Shown here: piece by piece, positions 8,585 through 16,645 of the stretch
How the letters are laid out: each line of letters opens with the position of its first letter
How positions within the stretch are numbered: position 1 is the first letter of the stretch
NCBI RefSeq assembly: GCF_041434935.1
Contig: NZ_CP107964.1
Location: 4,216,001-4,280,000, forward strand
Direction of reading: 5' to 3'
Source of the DNA: Kitasatospora sp. NBC_00374
Lineage (GTDB): Bacteria > Actinomycetota > Actinomycetes > Streptomycetales > Streptomycetaceae
DNA: 64,000 nucleotides
Made by a program: the position numbers and the translations under genes
Notes under the pieces: model-generated
Told to the model about the DNA's origin: nothing
Databases searched by the model: none
What the model saw: only the letters and a program-made list of their open reading frames with translations

Positions 8585-9829
8585 ATGGCACCCCAGGACG
8601 AATCACCATTCCCCAGCTTCGCCCAGTTCATCGACGAGGTCACCTCGGCCAGGCACGACGAGTTCGCCAGGCGATCGAGGTCGGCGACCGCCGGTGCGGA
8701 TGAATTCGCCGCAATGCGGCAGCACATTCTGGGCCTCTACTCAGGGGTCGATGTCCCGCACAGCTTCGTCGACGACAACGGGCAGATCTTCGACTGCGTC
8801 CCCATCGGCGATCAACCCGCGCTCAAAGGCGGCAGCGAGGGCCCGGCCGCCCCGCCGGACGCTCCACCCCGGCCCGACCCACAGGGCGAGGGCCCGGCGC
8901 TGTCGGTGCAGCCACAGTTGCGGTCAGACCGCCTGGACAAGTTCGGGCATGCGATGTCGTGCCCGCCCGGCACGATTCCCATGCGCCGGATCACGCTTGA
9001 GGAACTGGCCCGCGGGCGCTCCCTCAAGGATTTCTTTCAGAAATCACCCGCCGGGATGGGACGCCACCCCCGAATGAGCCCGGCCGCCATCGAGGCGAAT
9101 GTCCACAAGTACGCCCACGCGTTCCAGATCGTCGACAACCTCGGCGGCCACAGTTTCATCAACATCTGGGACCCCAACATCGGGTCGCAGGTATTCTCGC
9201 TCTCCCAGCAGTGGTACGCCGCCGGATCGCCGGTCCAGACCGTCGAGTGCGGCTCCCAGATCTATCCGGCGAAATACGGCACCACCCAGCCGGTCCTGTT
9301 CATCTACTGGACGGCCGACGGGTACCAGAACACCGGGTGTTACAACCTCGACTGTTCGGCGTTCACCCAGACGAATTCCGCCTGGGCGATCGGCGGAACG
9401 CTGAGCCCGTCGAGTGTCTCGGGTGGCGCGCAGTACGAGATCGAGACGACCTGGTACTTCTCGGGCGGAAACTGGTGGCTCTATCTCGGGGGCACCGCTG
9501 CGAGCAATGCGGTGGGTTACTACCGGGGCTCGCTGTTCGGTAACGGTCCGCTCTCCAGGAACGCCGGCGACATCGACTACGGCGGCGAGGTCGTGGACAC
9601 CACGGCATGGCCGCCGATGGGAAGCGGCGCGTTCGCCAGCAGCGGCTGGCAGTTCGCCGCCTACCAGCGCGACGTCTACTACTTCCCGGTGGGCGGGGGC
9701 GCCCTGTCCGCGTCGTTGACCGGGTCCCAGCCGTCTCCGAAGTGCTTCACCGTCGCGGTCGGCCACGCGGCCGCCCCGTGGAACGAGTACTTCTTCTTCG
9801 GCGGGCCGGGAGGAACCAACTGCGAGTGA
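8585..9829 (+). CDS. Neprosin-family glutamic peptidase (prolyl endopeptidase-like)
   Basis: A 414-residue protein matching the two-part neprosin layout. The activation peptide has DDNGQIFDCVPIGDQPALK (about 60-78) and CPPGTIPMRR (about 126-135). The catalytic domain begins HKYAHAFQ (about 171). Visible hallmarks are INIWDPNI, FSLSQQWYA, VECGSQIYP, LFIYWTADGYQNTGCYNLDC and YGGEV. The two catalytic glutamates of neprosin most likely correspond to the Glu of VECGSQ and of GGEV. GAGGGAG eight bases upstream supports the ATG. Odd: there is no signal peptide or hydrophobic N-terminus, although the plant enzymes are secreted and acid-active. The gene is followed by a strong hairpin. The family assignment is firm from motifs; activity is inferred. 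Confidence 0.88.
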   Translation: MAPQDESPFPSFAQFIDEVTSARHDEFARRSRSATAGADEFAAMRQHILGLYSGVDVPHSFVDDNGQIFDCVPIGDQPALKGGSEGPAAPPDAPPRPDPQGEGPALSVQPQLRSDRLDKFGHAMSCPPGTIPMRRITLEELARGRSLKDFFQKSPAGMGRHPRMSPAAIEANVHKYAHAFQIVDNLGGHSFINIWDPNIGSQVFSLSQQWYAAGSPVQTVECGSQIYPAKYGTTQPVLFIYWTADGYQNTGCYNLDCSAFTQTNSAWAIGGTLSPSSVSGGAQYEIETTWYFSGGNWWLYLGGTAASNAVGYYRGSLFGNGPLSRNAGDIDYGGEVVDTTAWPPMGSGAFASSGWQFAAYQRDVYYFPVGGGALSASLTGSQPSPKCFTVAVGHAAAPWNEYFFFGGPGGTNCE

Positions 9830-9837
9830 CCTGCCGC

Positions 9838-9867
9838 AGGCCCGGACTGCAATGGCAGTCCGGGCCT
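9838..9867. terminator. Strong bidirectional hairpin terminator
   Basis: Perfect 13-bp stem AGGCCCGGACTGC / GCAGTCCGGGCCT with the tetraloop AATG, between the convergent neprosin and ABM-monooxygenase genes. Confidence 0.8.
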
Positions 9868-9898
9868 CGCCGCTGCTCAGGACAGGCCCGGAGCAGGC

Positions 9899-10195
9899 TC
9901 AGGGGAGCTTGACCGCCAGGAGGTCGACCGGGCGGATGTCGGGCGGCGAGCTCAGCATCGTGGGGGCCGCCTCCATCAGGGCTGCGGCGATCCGGCCCTG
10001 CAGGTGGCCGGTGCGGCCCGCCTCGTCCTCGAAGGTGTCGAAGATCCCGAAGGTGGTGGCGTTCTCGCGGAACGCGAACCAGGTGACGGTGTGCTCCTCC
10101 TCCCGGGCGAGCTGCAGCGCGTCCCGCAGCAGACCCTCGACCTTGTCGGCGTACTCGGGCTTGGCCTCGATCCGGGCCAGAAGTCCGATCTTCAT
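9899..10195 (-). CDS. Antibiotic biosynthesis monooxygenase (ABM)-domain protein
   Basis: A 98-residue single ABM ferredoxin-like domain. It begins MKIGLLARIEAKPEYADKVE and includes the typical FAFRENATTFGIFDTFEDEAGRTGHL pattern, written here in parts: FAFREN, FGIFDTFEDE, GHLQGRI. Members are cofactor-free quinol or anthrone oxygenases, or small unclassified enzymes. It is divergent from a GlxA-type AraC regulator 115 bases away, which may control it. It acts in the cytosol and its substrate is unknown. Confidence 0.82.
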   Translation of the reverse strand: MKIGLLARIEAKPEYADKVEGLLRDALQLAREEEHTVTWFAFRENATTFGIFDTFEDEAGRTGHLQGRIAAALMEAAPTMLSSPPDIRPVDLLAVKLP

Positions 10196-10309
10196 GGTTT
10201 CGCTCCGTATGTCGTGATCGTGCCCGGTTGTCCGGGAACACCTCCAACCTAGGCCCGTACCCGGAGCTCGCCCAGTGTCGTGAACGACCTGTCGGATACC
10301 GTTTCCGCC

Positions 10310-11272
10310 ATGGAGATAGCAGTGCTGGCCTATGACGGCGTCTTCGACTCCGGACTCGCGGCCGTGCTGGACGTCATCGAAGGCGCCAACGCGATGCGCG
10401 AACACCTCCCGCAGCCGCCGCCCGCCTGGCGGCTGACCACCGTCGGCTTCCGGCGTACGGTGCGCACCGGCGCGGGGCACGCGGTCACCACGGTCCCGGC
10501 CGCGAGGGCGGCCGCCGCGGCGGACCTGCTGCTGGTCCCGGCGCTGGCCGAGCGGCGCCCCGACGCCCTGGTCGAGCACGTGTCGGGGCCCGCGTCGTCG
10601 GCCGTACGCCGACTGGTGGCCGACACCCGCGACCGCGGGACACCCGTCGCCTCGGCCTGCACCGGAACGTTCCTGCTGGCCGAGGCCGGCATCCTGGACG
10701 GGCGCCGGGCGACCACCAGCTGGTGGCTGGCCCCCACCTTCCGGCTGCGCTACCCGGCGGTCACCGTCGACGAGACCCGGATGGTGACCACGTCCGACGG
10801 GGTGACGACGGCGGGTGCGGCCTTCGGCCATGTGGACCTCGCGCTCGCGATCGTCCGGATGAGCAGCCCCGCGCTCGCGGACCTGGTCGCCCGGTACCTG
10901 GTCGTGGACGAGCGGCCGTCCCAGTCCGCGTACACGATCCCGAGTGCGCTGGCCCAGGCCGACCCGGTGGTCGCGGCCTTCGAACAGTGGGTCCGGCTGC
11001 ACCTGGCGGGGCCGGTGAGCATGGGCGCGGCCGCCCGCGCCCTGGGAGTCAGCGAGCGCACACTCCAGCGGACGGTCCGCCGCACCCTGGGCACCTCCCC
11101 CGTGCGCTTCGTCCAGGACCTGCGGGTCGAGCAGGCCTCTCACCTGCTGCGGACCACCGACCTGTCGCTGGAGGCGATAGCCCGCAAGGTCGGGTACGAG
11201 CACGCCAACACGCTGCGGATCCTGCTGCGGGAGCGCACCGGCAGCACGGCCGGGGCCCTGCGCGCCCGCTGA
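10310..11272 (+). CDS. GlxA-type AraC-family regulator (DJ-1/PfpI + HTH)
   Basis: A 320-residue regulator. Residues about 1-165 are a DJ-1/PfpI-like domain (IAVLAYDGVFDSGLA; ACTGTFLLAEAGILDGRRAT). Residues about 215-318 hold the two AraC helix-turn-helix motifs (AARALGVSERTLQR; LEAIARKVGYEHANTLRI). The ATG at 10310 fits the family N-terminus. TACCGT at 10297-10302, seven bases upstream, would give a leaderless transcript. A GTG at 10280 is an in-frame alternative. It is divergent from the ABM gene, a plausible target. The signal is unknown. Confidence 0.85.
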   Translation: MEIAVLAYDGVFDSGLAAVLDVIEGANAMREHLPQPPPAWRLTTVGFRRTVRTGAGHAVTTVPAARAAAAADLLLVPALAERRPDALVEHVSGPASSAVRRLVADTRDRGTPVASACTGTFLLAEAGILDGRRATTSWWLAPTFRLRYPAVTVDETRMVTTSDGVTTAGAAFGHVDLALAIVRMSSPALADLVARYLVVDERPSQSAYTIPSALAQADPVVAAFEQWVRLHLAGPVSMGAAARALGVSERTLQRTVRRTLGTSPVRFVQDLRVEQASHLLRTTDLSLEAIARKVGYEHANTLRILLRERTGSTAGALRAR

Positions 11273-11299
11273 CCCCCGGGCCGTTCGCCGGCCGGCCGC

Positions 11300-13024
11300 T
11301 CAACCCCGGCCCGCGGCGGCCCGGGTGTCCACGGCGCCCCCGTCGCGCGCGCACGGGTTGCCGCGGGGCAGACCGTAACGGCCGCCGATCCGGTAGGTGC
11401 CGGGCCCCGGGGCGTACAGCACGGTCCACTCCCCCGCCTCGGTGAGGCAGCCCCGGGTGAGCCCGCCGGAGCCGCCGGGACCGCCGGCGACACCGGCGTC
11501 GTCGGCGTCGTCGGCGTCGGCGTCCTCGATGCCCAGCCACGGCGACCACGGGATGCGCAGCAGCACCGGGCCCGCCCGCGGTACGTCCAGGGTGAGGGTC
11601 GCCGGGCCGGCCTCGCGCACGGTCGCCGGCGGATCGACCAGCGGGACGGTGTCGGTGACCCGGTAGAGCCGCCAGCTGTCGTCCCGCCAGATCTGGTCCA
11701 GCCAGGTGTGGCCCCGCGCCACGATCTCGGCCTCCTGCACGGCGGCGTCGTCCAGTTCGGCGGCGGGAAGGACCACGTAGCCGACGCTCCAGTGCCGCAG
11801 CCAGGAGTGGTACGAGTCCGGGGTGAGCGTGTCGTCGTAGAAGAGCGGGTTGCGGACCACGTCGACCTGCCGGTTCCAGCCGCGCGCCAGGTTCACGTAG
11901 GGCGCGAGGCCGGAGGCCTCCCGGTGCGAGCGCAGCGGCACCACCTCGATCCGGCCGCGGTCGGCGCCGACCCGGCGCAGCTCGTCGAGCAGGGGCACGG
12001 TGGAGCGGGCCGCCCGGGCCGACGGGTCGGCGGCGAGCAGGTCTCCGACCGGCTTGCCGGTCTGCCAAACCGCGACGGCCAGGAACGCCACCGCGAGTGC
12101 GACCGCCCGGCGGCCGGCCTGCCGGTGTTCGAGGGCGGCCGCGAGCAGCACCGTACCGGCGAACAGCAGGGACAGCCGCTCGACGTTGCTGCCGACCGGC
12201 GAGGGCACCGCCCAGGTGACGACCACCCCGAGCGCGTACGCCACCGCCCCCGCGCGGACGGTGCGCCAGCCGCGCGGCACCAGCACCGCGACCGCGACCG
12301 CCGACGCCGTCACCGGCGCCGCCACCCACCAGTCGAAGGGCTGGACGCCCTCGAACGGGAAGACCAGCGCGGTGCCGGCGACCACAAGCGCAGGTCCGGC
12401 GGCGAGCGCCGCGGCGCCCCGGCGCCGGCCGGTCAGCCACAGCGCCGCCGCGACCACGCCCAGGAACAACCCGGCGACCGGGCTGCTCATGGTGGCGAGG
12501 GCGGCGAGCGCGAAGGCTCCCGCGGCACGTCCGGCCCGGGTCGGCGGGAGGCCCGCCAAGGCCGCCGCCAGCCCGAACGCGATGCCGACGGCGAAGGTCA
12601 CCCGGCCCGAGACGACGTTGCACCACAGGGCGAGAGCCGTCCACAGGGCGGGCGGCATCGGGCGGGCGATCCGGGTGCGTACCAGCAGGCCGGCGGCGAG
12701 CGCCGTGGCCGCCGTCCCGGCGAGCACCCCGGTGGTCCGCACGCCGAGAACGCCCATCAGGTAGGGCGTCAGGAGGCTGTAGGAGGCGGGGTGCATCCCG
12801 CCGTACCAGGAGAGGTTGTAGGCCGAGTCCGGGTGCTGCCGGATGAACCCCGTCCAGGCGTACTGCGCCGCCAGGTCCCCGGTGTCGGACGCGAGGAAGA
12901 GCGCCCACACCGCGTGCAGGGCGGCGGCGAGCAGGGTCGCGGCGACCACCGGACGGCACAGGGTGCGCAGGTCGCGCAGGGGACGCTCGGCGGCGGCGCG
13001 GTGCGCCGTCTCCCAGGTGGTCAT
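11300..13024 (-). CDS. Large polytopic membrane protein (GT-C-like, unknown function)
   Basis: A 574-residue protein with about 10 membrane segments from residue 27 to about 335, then a soluble C-terminal region (about 350-574). The layout, with WYGGMHPASYSLLTPYLMGVLG in the first large loop and a long extracytoplasmic tail containing LDQIWRDDSWRLYRV, resembles a conserved actinobacterial membrane family with a GT-C-like arrangement. No catalytic motif is certain, so I give no reaction. A run of Asp and Ala (DADADDADDAGVAGG) near residue 500 looks low-complexity. It is convergent with the AraC gene and stands alone on its strand. Confidence 0.7.
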   Translation of the reverse strand: MTTWETAHRAAAERPLRDLRTLCRPVVAATLLAAALHAVWALFLASDTGDLAAQYAWTGFIRQHPDSAYNLSWYGGMHPASYSLLTPYLMGVLGVRTTGVLAGTAATALAAGLLVRTRIARPMPPALWTALALWCNVVSGRVTFAVGIAFGLAAALAGLPPTRAGRAAGAFALAALATMSSPVAGLFLGVVAAALWLTGRRRGAAALAAGPALVVAGTALVFPFEGVQPFDWWVAAPVTASAVAVAVLVPRGWRTVRAGAVAYALGVVVTWAVPSPVGSNVERLSLLFAGTVLLAAALEHRQAGRRAVALAVAFLAVAVWQTGKPVGDLLAADPSARAARSTVPLLDELRRVGADRGRIEVVPLRSHREASGLAPYVNLARGWNRQVDVVRNPLFYDDTLTPDSYHSWLRHWSVGYVVLPAAELDDAAVQEAEIVARGHTWLDQIWRDDSWRLYRVTDTVPLVDPPATVREAGPATLTLDVPRAGPVLLRIPWSPWLGIEDADADDADDAGVAGGPGGSGGLTRGCLTEAGEWTVLYAPGPGTYRIGGRYGLPRGNPCARDGGAVDTRAAAGRG

Positions 13025-13085
13025 CGGCTCCCTCTCCCGGAGGCGGAGTCGGAGGCGGGCGGCAGCACCGACCCGGAACGCGCCC

Positions 13086-13112
13086 GACGGGACGGCCCCG
13101 GCCCGTCCCGTC
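13086..13112 (-). terminator. Hairpin overlapping the VOC-gene stop codon
   Basis: Perfect 10-bp stem GACGGGACGG / CCGTCCCGTC with a 7-base loop; its last bases overlap the stop codon of the minus-strand VOC gene. Confidence 0.55.
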
Positions 13113-13905
13113 AGACGTCGGAGATCCGGGGCATCTCGCCGGTCGTCCGGGCGAGGTCGAGCACGGCGAAGGCCGCTCCCTGCGGGTCGATCAGGGCGGC
13201 GAAGCGCCCGAAGGGGCTGTCCAGCGGGCCGAAGACCACGCTGCCGCCGCGTTCGGTGGTCCTGGCGACCGCCGCGTCGCAGTCCTCGACGGCGAAGTAG
13301 ACGCCGATGTACGGGGGCAGCCCGGGCGGGAAGTCGGGCGTCATCGCCATCCGTCCCAGCACCGGCTCGTCGGCGAGCTCGAAGACGTTGAAGTCGATCG
13401 CGCCGTCGTCCATCCGCCGTACGCGGTAGGGGAAGACCGCGGGGAAGAAGGCGTCCGACGCCGCGGGGTCGCGGGTGTACACCTCGGCCCAGCAGTACGC
13501 GCCGCGCTCGCCGCGCTTCTCGAAGCCCTCGTGGGTGCCGGCCTGCCAGACCCCGAACGGGACACCGCCGGGATCACGGGCGAGCAGCATCGAGCCGAAC
13601 TCGCCGACCCGCATCGGTTCCATGACCACCTCGCCGCCGGCCTCCCGGATCCGGCGTGCGGCGGCGGCGACGTCCGGCGAGGCGAGGTACAGGCACCACG
13701 CCGACGGGCTCTCCTGGCCGGGCATCGGCGGGACGACGGCGGCCACCGCCCTGCCGTCCGAGTAGGCCTGGGTGTAGTTCCCGTACTCCGACGAGCTCTC
13801 GCCGAAGGTCCAGCCCAGCACGTCGCCGTAGAACGCCTTCGCGCTCTCCACGTCGGCGAACATCGCGTCGGCCCAGCACGGTGTGCCTTCCGGTTGCACG
13901 GCCAT
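13111..13905 (-). CDS. Two-domain VOC (glyoxalase/bleomycin-resistance-like) protein
   Basis: A 264-residue protein with two tandem VOC modules, about residues 8-125 (GTPCWADAMFADVESAKAFYGDVLGW written in parts: PCWADAMF, AKAFYGDVLGWTF) and about 140-258 (AYCWAEVYTRDPAASDAFF ... AFAVLDLAR). VOC proteins bind a divalent metal and act as glyoxalases, dioxygenases or drug-binding proteins. This doublet type is common in actinobacteria and often lacks known function. ATG at 13905. Confidence 0.82.
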   Translation of the reverse strand: MAVQPEGTPCWADAMFADVESAKAFYGDVLGWTFGESSSEYGNYTQAYSDGRAVAAVVPPMPGQESPSAWCLYLASPDVAAAARRIREAGGEVVMEPMRVGEFGSMLLARDPGGVPFGVWQAGTHEGFEKRGERGAYCWAEVYTRDPAASDAFFPAVFPYRVRRMDDGAIDFNVFELADEPVLGRMAMTPDFPPGLPPYIGVYFAVEDCDAAVARTTERGGSVVFGPLDSPFGRFAALIDPQGAAFAVLDLARTTGEMPRISDV

Positions 13906-14002
13906 GGTGCCGGCTCCTCTCCTGCTCCGCGGGCGGTCCGGTTCCTCACGCTAACCATTCGTCCGGTGCCCCGCGCGGGCAGCGGCGGCGGCGGGCGGGC
14001 GG

Positions 14003-14512
14003 TCAGCCCATGGTCTTCGCGCCGTCCAGGGACTCCCGGATGATGTCGGCGTGGCCCGCGTGCTGGGCGGTCTCCGCGAGGACGTGCAGCAGCACCCGGC
14101 GCACCGACCAGGCGGCGCCCGGCTCGAACCAGGGCGCCTCCGGCAGCGGGTGGACCAGGTCGAGGTCGGGCAGGGCGGCCACCAGCTCGTCGGTGTCCCG
14201 TGCCACCCGGTCGTACGCGTCCAGCAGTCCGTCCAGGGTCTCGCCGTCGAGCATCCGGAACTGGCCCTCCCAGTCGACGGGTTCGCTGCGCATCGCCTCG
14301 GCGCCGCCGACCGCGAACCGCATCCAGCGTGCCTCGACGCCGGTGACGTGCTTGATCAGGCCGCCCAGGCAGAGCTCGCTGACGGTGGTGCGCCGGGCGG
14401 CCTGCTCGTCGTCGAGTCCGCGGACGGTGTGCCGCAGGAAGCCGCGGTGTTTCGCGAGGGTCTCCAGCAGGTCGGCGCGCTCGGTGCCGGCGGAGTTCTG
14501 ATGAGTGGTCAC
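14003..14512 (-). CDS. DinB-family (DUF664-like) protein
   Basis: A 169-residue four-helix DinB-superfamily protein. Metal-site histidines are visible in GGLIKHVTGVEARWM (about 58) and in LLHVLAETAQHAGHADIIRESL (written LLHVLAETAQHAGH, about 147-160). The ending GHADIIRESLDG is typical of the mycothiol-dependent DinB-like enzymes of actinobacteria. GTG start at 14512. It probably acts as a thiol-dependent hydrolase or transferase; the substrate is unknown. Confidence 0.8.
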   Translation of the reverse strand: MTTHQNSAGTERADLLETLAKHRGFLRHTVRGLDDEQAARRTTVSELCLGGLIKHVTGVEARWMRFAVGGAEAMRSEPVDWEGQFRMLDGETLDGLLDAYDRVARDTDELVAALPDLDLVHPLPEAPWFEPGAAWSVRRVLLHVLAETAQHAGHADIIRESLDGAKTMG

Positions 14513-14794
14513 GGTGTCGCTGCCTCCGGTGTCGTAGAGCTCTGACCTGCCCTTCCACAGAACCACAGAGCCGGCCCGCCGGCGCGGAGGCGGGCGAGCC
14601 GTTTCGGCCCCCGCTGGCGCGTTGCAGAGCCGTGACGGTTGGCACACACTCCACGGACGTTCGATTGCCAGACTTCTCTCATCGAACAGAGCAGCAGCAG
14701 GTCGAACAGGTGAATCGACAGTCCCTGACGTGACGGCGCGGCTCGACCGAACACGCACCACCCGAACCGTCGTCACCACTGGGGGGAACCAGTC
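14513..14794. other. Divergent intergenic region between the DinB and lipoprotein genes
   Basis: About 280 bases with no supported coding frame. It must contain the promoters of both divergent genes; the stretch 14640-14720 is comparatively A+T rich. I see no clear operator. Confidence 0.4.
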
Positions 14795-15919
14795 ATGACC
14801 GCTCGCATCCGCCTGCGCCGCACCGCCATCGCCGTCGCCCTCGCCGTCACCACCGGCGGCGCCCTGCTGACGGGCTGCGGCCCGACCACCGACGGGACGT
14901 CCTCGGCCGCCTCCGCCGTGGCCACCACCGCCTCGGCCGCCCCGCTCGGCCCGGTCGGCGCCACCCCCTCGGCCACCCCCTCGGCCGCTCCCTCGCCGTC
15001 CGCCTCCGCGACGCCCGGCTCCGCGGCCCCCTCGCCGTCCGCCCCGGCGAGCCCGTCGACCGCCGCACCGTCCGCCGCCGCGACCCCCGCCGCCGCCGTC
15101 AACGGCACCGCCCACAGCGCCCTCACCATCAGCGACGGGACCCGGTACGTCCTGATGAACGGCACCTCGGTGGACTTCGGCACCGCCGTCCGGGACCTCT
15201 CCTGGTCGCCGAACGGCGCCAAGGCCGCCTTCATCGACGGCTCGGGAGACCTGGTGGTCGCCAACCCGGACGGCAGTGGCCGGGTCGTCGTCGCCAGGAA
15301 CCCCGGTGGCCAGACCTGGTCCCACCCCGCCTGGCAGGTGGCCGCGGCCGACTCGCAGTACCAGCTCCAGGGCAAGAACAACCTGTTCTTCGCGGTCTCG
15401 AAGGACGGCGTCTCGCGGCTGAAGACCGTGCCGGCCACCGCCGTCAACGGCACCCCGGCCGACCTGCCGCTGGGGAACCTCTCCGATCCCGACGTGGCTC
15501 CGCTGCCGACGACCGGCAACACCTGGCCGAACGGCGGCGGGCACAACGGCGCCGCCGTCTACGCCAACACCCGGACCGGCGAGGTGTTCATCCGCGACGA
15601 CTACCTGCGCCAGCAGGGTTCCGCCATCGCCAAGGGCTCCCAGCCCGCGATCTCCCCCGACGGTGACGACGTGGTGTTCGTCCGCTCGGTCGACGGGCAC
15701 GACCACATCTTCGAGCTGAGCGACCACGGCACGACCAGCAAGGACCTCACCCCGCACGCCACCACGGACTACACCGAGCCCTCCTGGTCCCCGGACGGCC
15801 GCACCCTGGCCGTCCGGACGCCGAACGGCATCGCGACCCTGCCGGCCGACGGCTCCGCCGCCCCCGCCCAGGTCTCCGGCCACCCGGGCCTGCCGGCCTA
15901 CCGCGGCGGCCACCGCTGA
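14795..15919 (+). CDS. Lipoprotein with PD40/TolB-like beta-propeller repeats
   Basis: A 374-residue exported lipoprotein. The signal sequence has a lipobox LLTGC at about residues 24-28. It is followed by an Ala/Ser/Pro/Thr-rich linker (to about 105) and then repeated blade motifs such as VRDLSWSPNGAKAAFIDGSG, AISPDGDDVVFVRS and EPSWSPDGRTLAV, typical of PD40 propellers. It is expected to sit on the outer face of the membrane and to bind peptide, polysaccharide or protein partners. GGGGGGAA just upstream serves as ribosome site. No enzyme motif is visible. Confidence 0.8.
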   Translation: MTARIRLRRTAIAVALAVTTGGALLTGCGPTTDGTSSAASAVATTASAAPLGPVGATPSATPSAAPSPSASATPGSAAPSPSAPASPSTAAPSAAATPAAAVNGTAHSALTISDGTRYVLMNGTSVDFGTAVRDLSWSPNGAKAAFIDGSGDLVVANPDGSGRVVVARNPGGQTWSHPAWQVAAADSQYQLQGKNNLFFAVSKDGVSRLKTVPATAVNGTPADLPLGNLSDPDVAPLPTTGNTWPNGGGHNGAAVYANTRTGEVFIRDDYLRQQGSAIAKGSQPAISPDGDDVVFVRSVDGHDHIFELSDHGTTSKDLTPHATTDYTEPSWSPDGRTLAVRTPNGIATLPADGSAAPAQVSGHPGLPAYRGGHR

Positions 15920-15940
15920 CCGGGGCGTACCACCGGCTCA

Positions 15941-15974
15941 CCGCCCCGGCCGGGGCTACTCCCGGCCGGGGCGG
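15941..15974. terminator. Bidirectional hairpin overlapping the next gene's 3' end
   Basis: Perfect 14-bp stem CCGCCCCGGCCGGG / CCCGGCCGGGGCGG with a 6-base loop; its right arm lies in the last codons of the convergent gene. Confidence 0.65.
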
Positions 15975-16543
15975 GCCAGTTCGGCGCGCAGCTCGTCCAG
16001 ATGGGTGTCCGCCGACTCGTGCGGCAGGAACTCGACCACGTCGAGGAAACGGAACAGCACCTTCGTCGCGGTGATCGCGTACTCGTAGTCTCCGAAGCCG
16101 ACCACCGCTCCCGACCCGCCCCGGGCCGCCCCGCGCCGCACGTGCGCGGTCAGTTCGTCGGCCCCGTCCGCCGACAGGCCGCGCCGGGCGTTCGGGCGGG
16201 CCAGGTACGGGCACACCATCGAGGCGTACAGCATGCAGGCCCGATGGCCCGGGCCCTCCAGGGTCGGCGCGAGGTTGCGGTACGGGCGGCCGGCCGCCAG
16301 CGCGTCGGCGATCGCCGCGCTCTCGGTGGCGCCGACCACCCGCCAGACCGGGCCCCTGGGCATCAGGGCGTTGCAGACCGAGCACAGCCGCTCGCGCGCG
16401 CAGTCGGCGCTGCGCCCGTGGTCGGTGAGCGCGAACTGCGGCTGCCCGCCCTCCCACGGGGTGATGGCCGGCACGGGGTAGCCGCGGGAGTCACGGGGCC
16501 TGGCCTCGACGGCCGGCGGCTTCGGAACGCTGTCGAAACGCAC
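15956..16543 (-). CDS. Conserved hypothetical cysteine-containing protein
   Basis: A 195-residue protein that I do not recognise as a named family. It has a possible metal site C..RERLCSVC (residues about 48-57) and further cysteines at about 103 and 110 (RACMLYASMVCPYLARP), which could form a zinc-binding cluster. No signal peptide or membrane segment. GTG start at 16543. It is divergent from the valine-tRNA ligase gene, with about 100 bases between. Cytosolic location is inferred. Confidence 0.6.
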   Translation of the reverse strand: MRFDSVPKPPAVEARPRDSRGYPVPAITPWEGGQPQFALTDHGRSADCARERLCSVCNALMPRGPVWRVVGATESAAIADALAAGRPYRNLAPTLEGPGHRACMLYASMVCPYLARPNARRGLSADGADELTAHVRRGAARGGSGAVVGFGDYEYAITATKVLFRFLDVVEFLPHESADTHLDELRAELARPGRE

Positions 16544-16609
16544 GGGTCATGCCTACCAGCCGGCCCCCCGCCCGGGGGCACCGGCCCCGGGCACCGCGGA
16601 AAATACCAG

Positions 16610-16637
16610 GTGACGGCCGGGCGGGACCGGTTAGCAT
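16610..16637 (+). promoter_or_regulatory. Promoter for the valine-tRNA ligase gene, leaderless
   Basis: GTGACG (16610-16615) and TAGCAT (16632-16637) with a 16-base spacer. The -10 box ends eight bases before the ATG at 16646, so transcription should begin at or next to the start codon. Confidence 0.55.
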
Positions 16638-16645
16638 GCGGTGGC

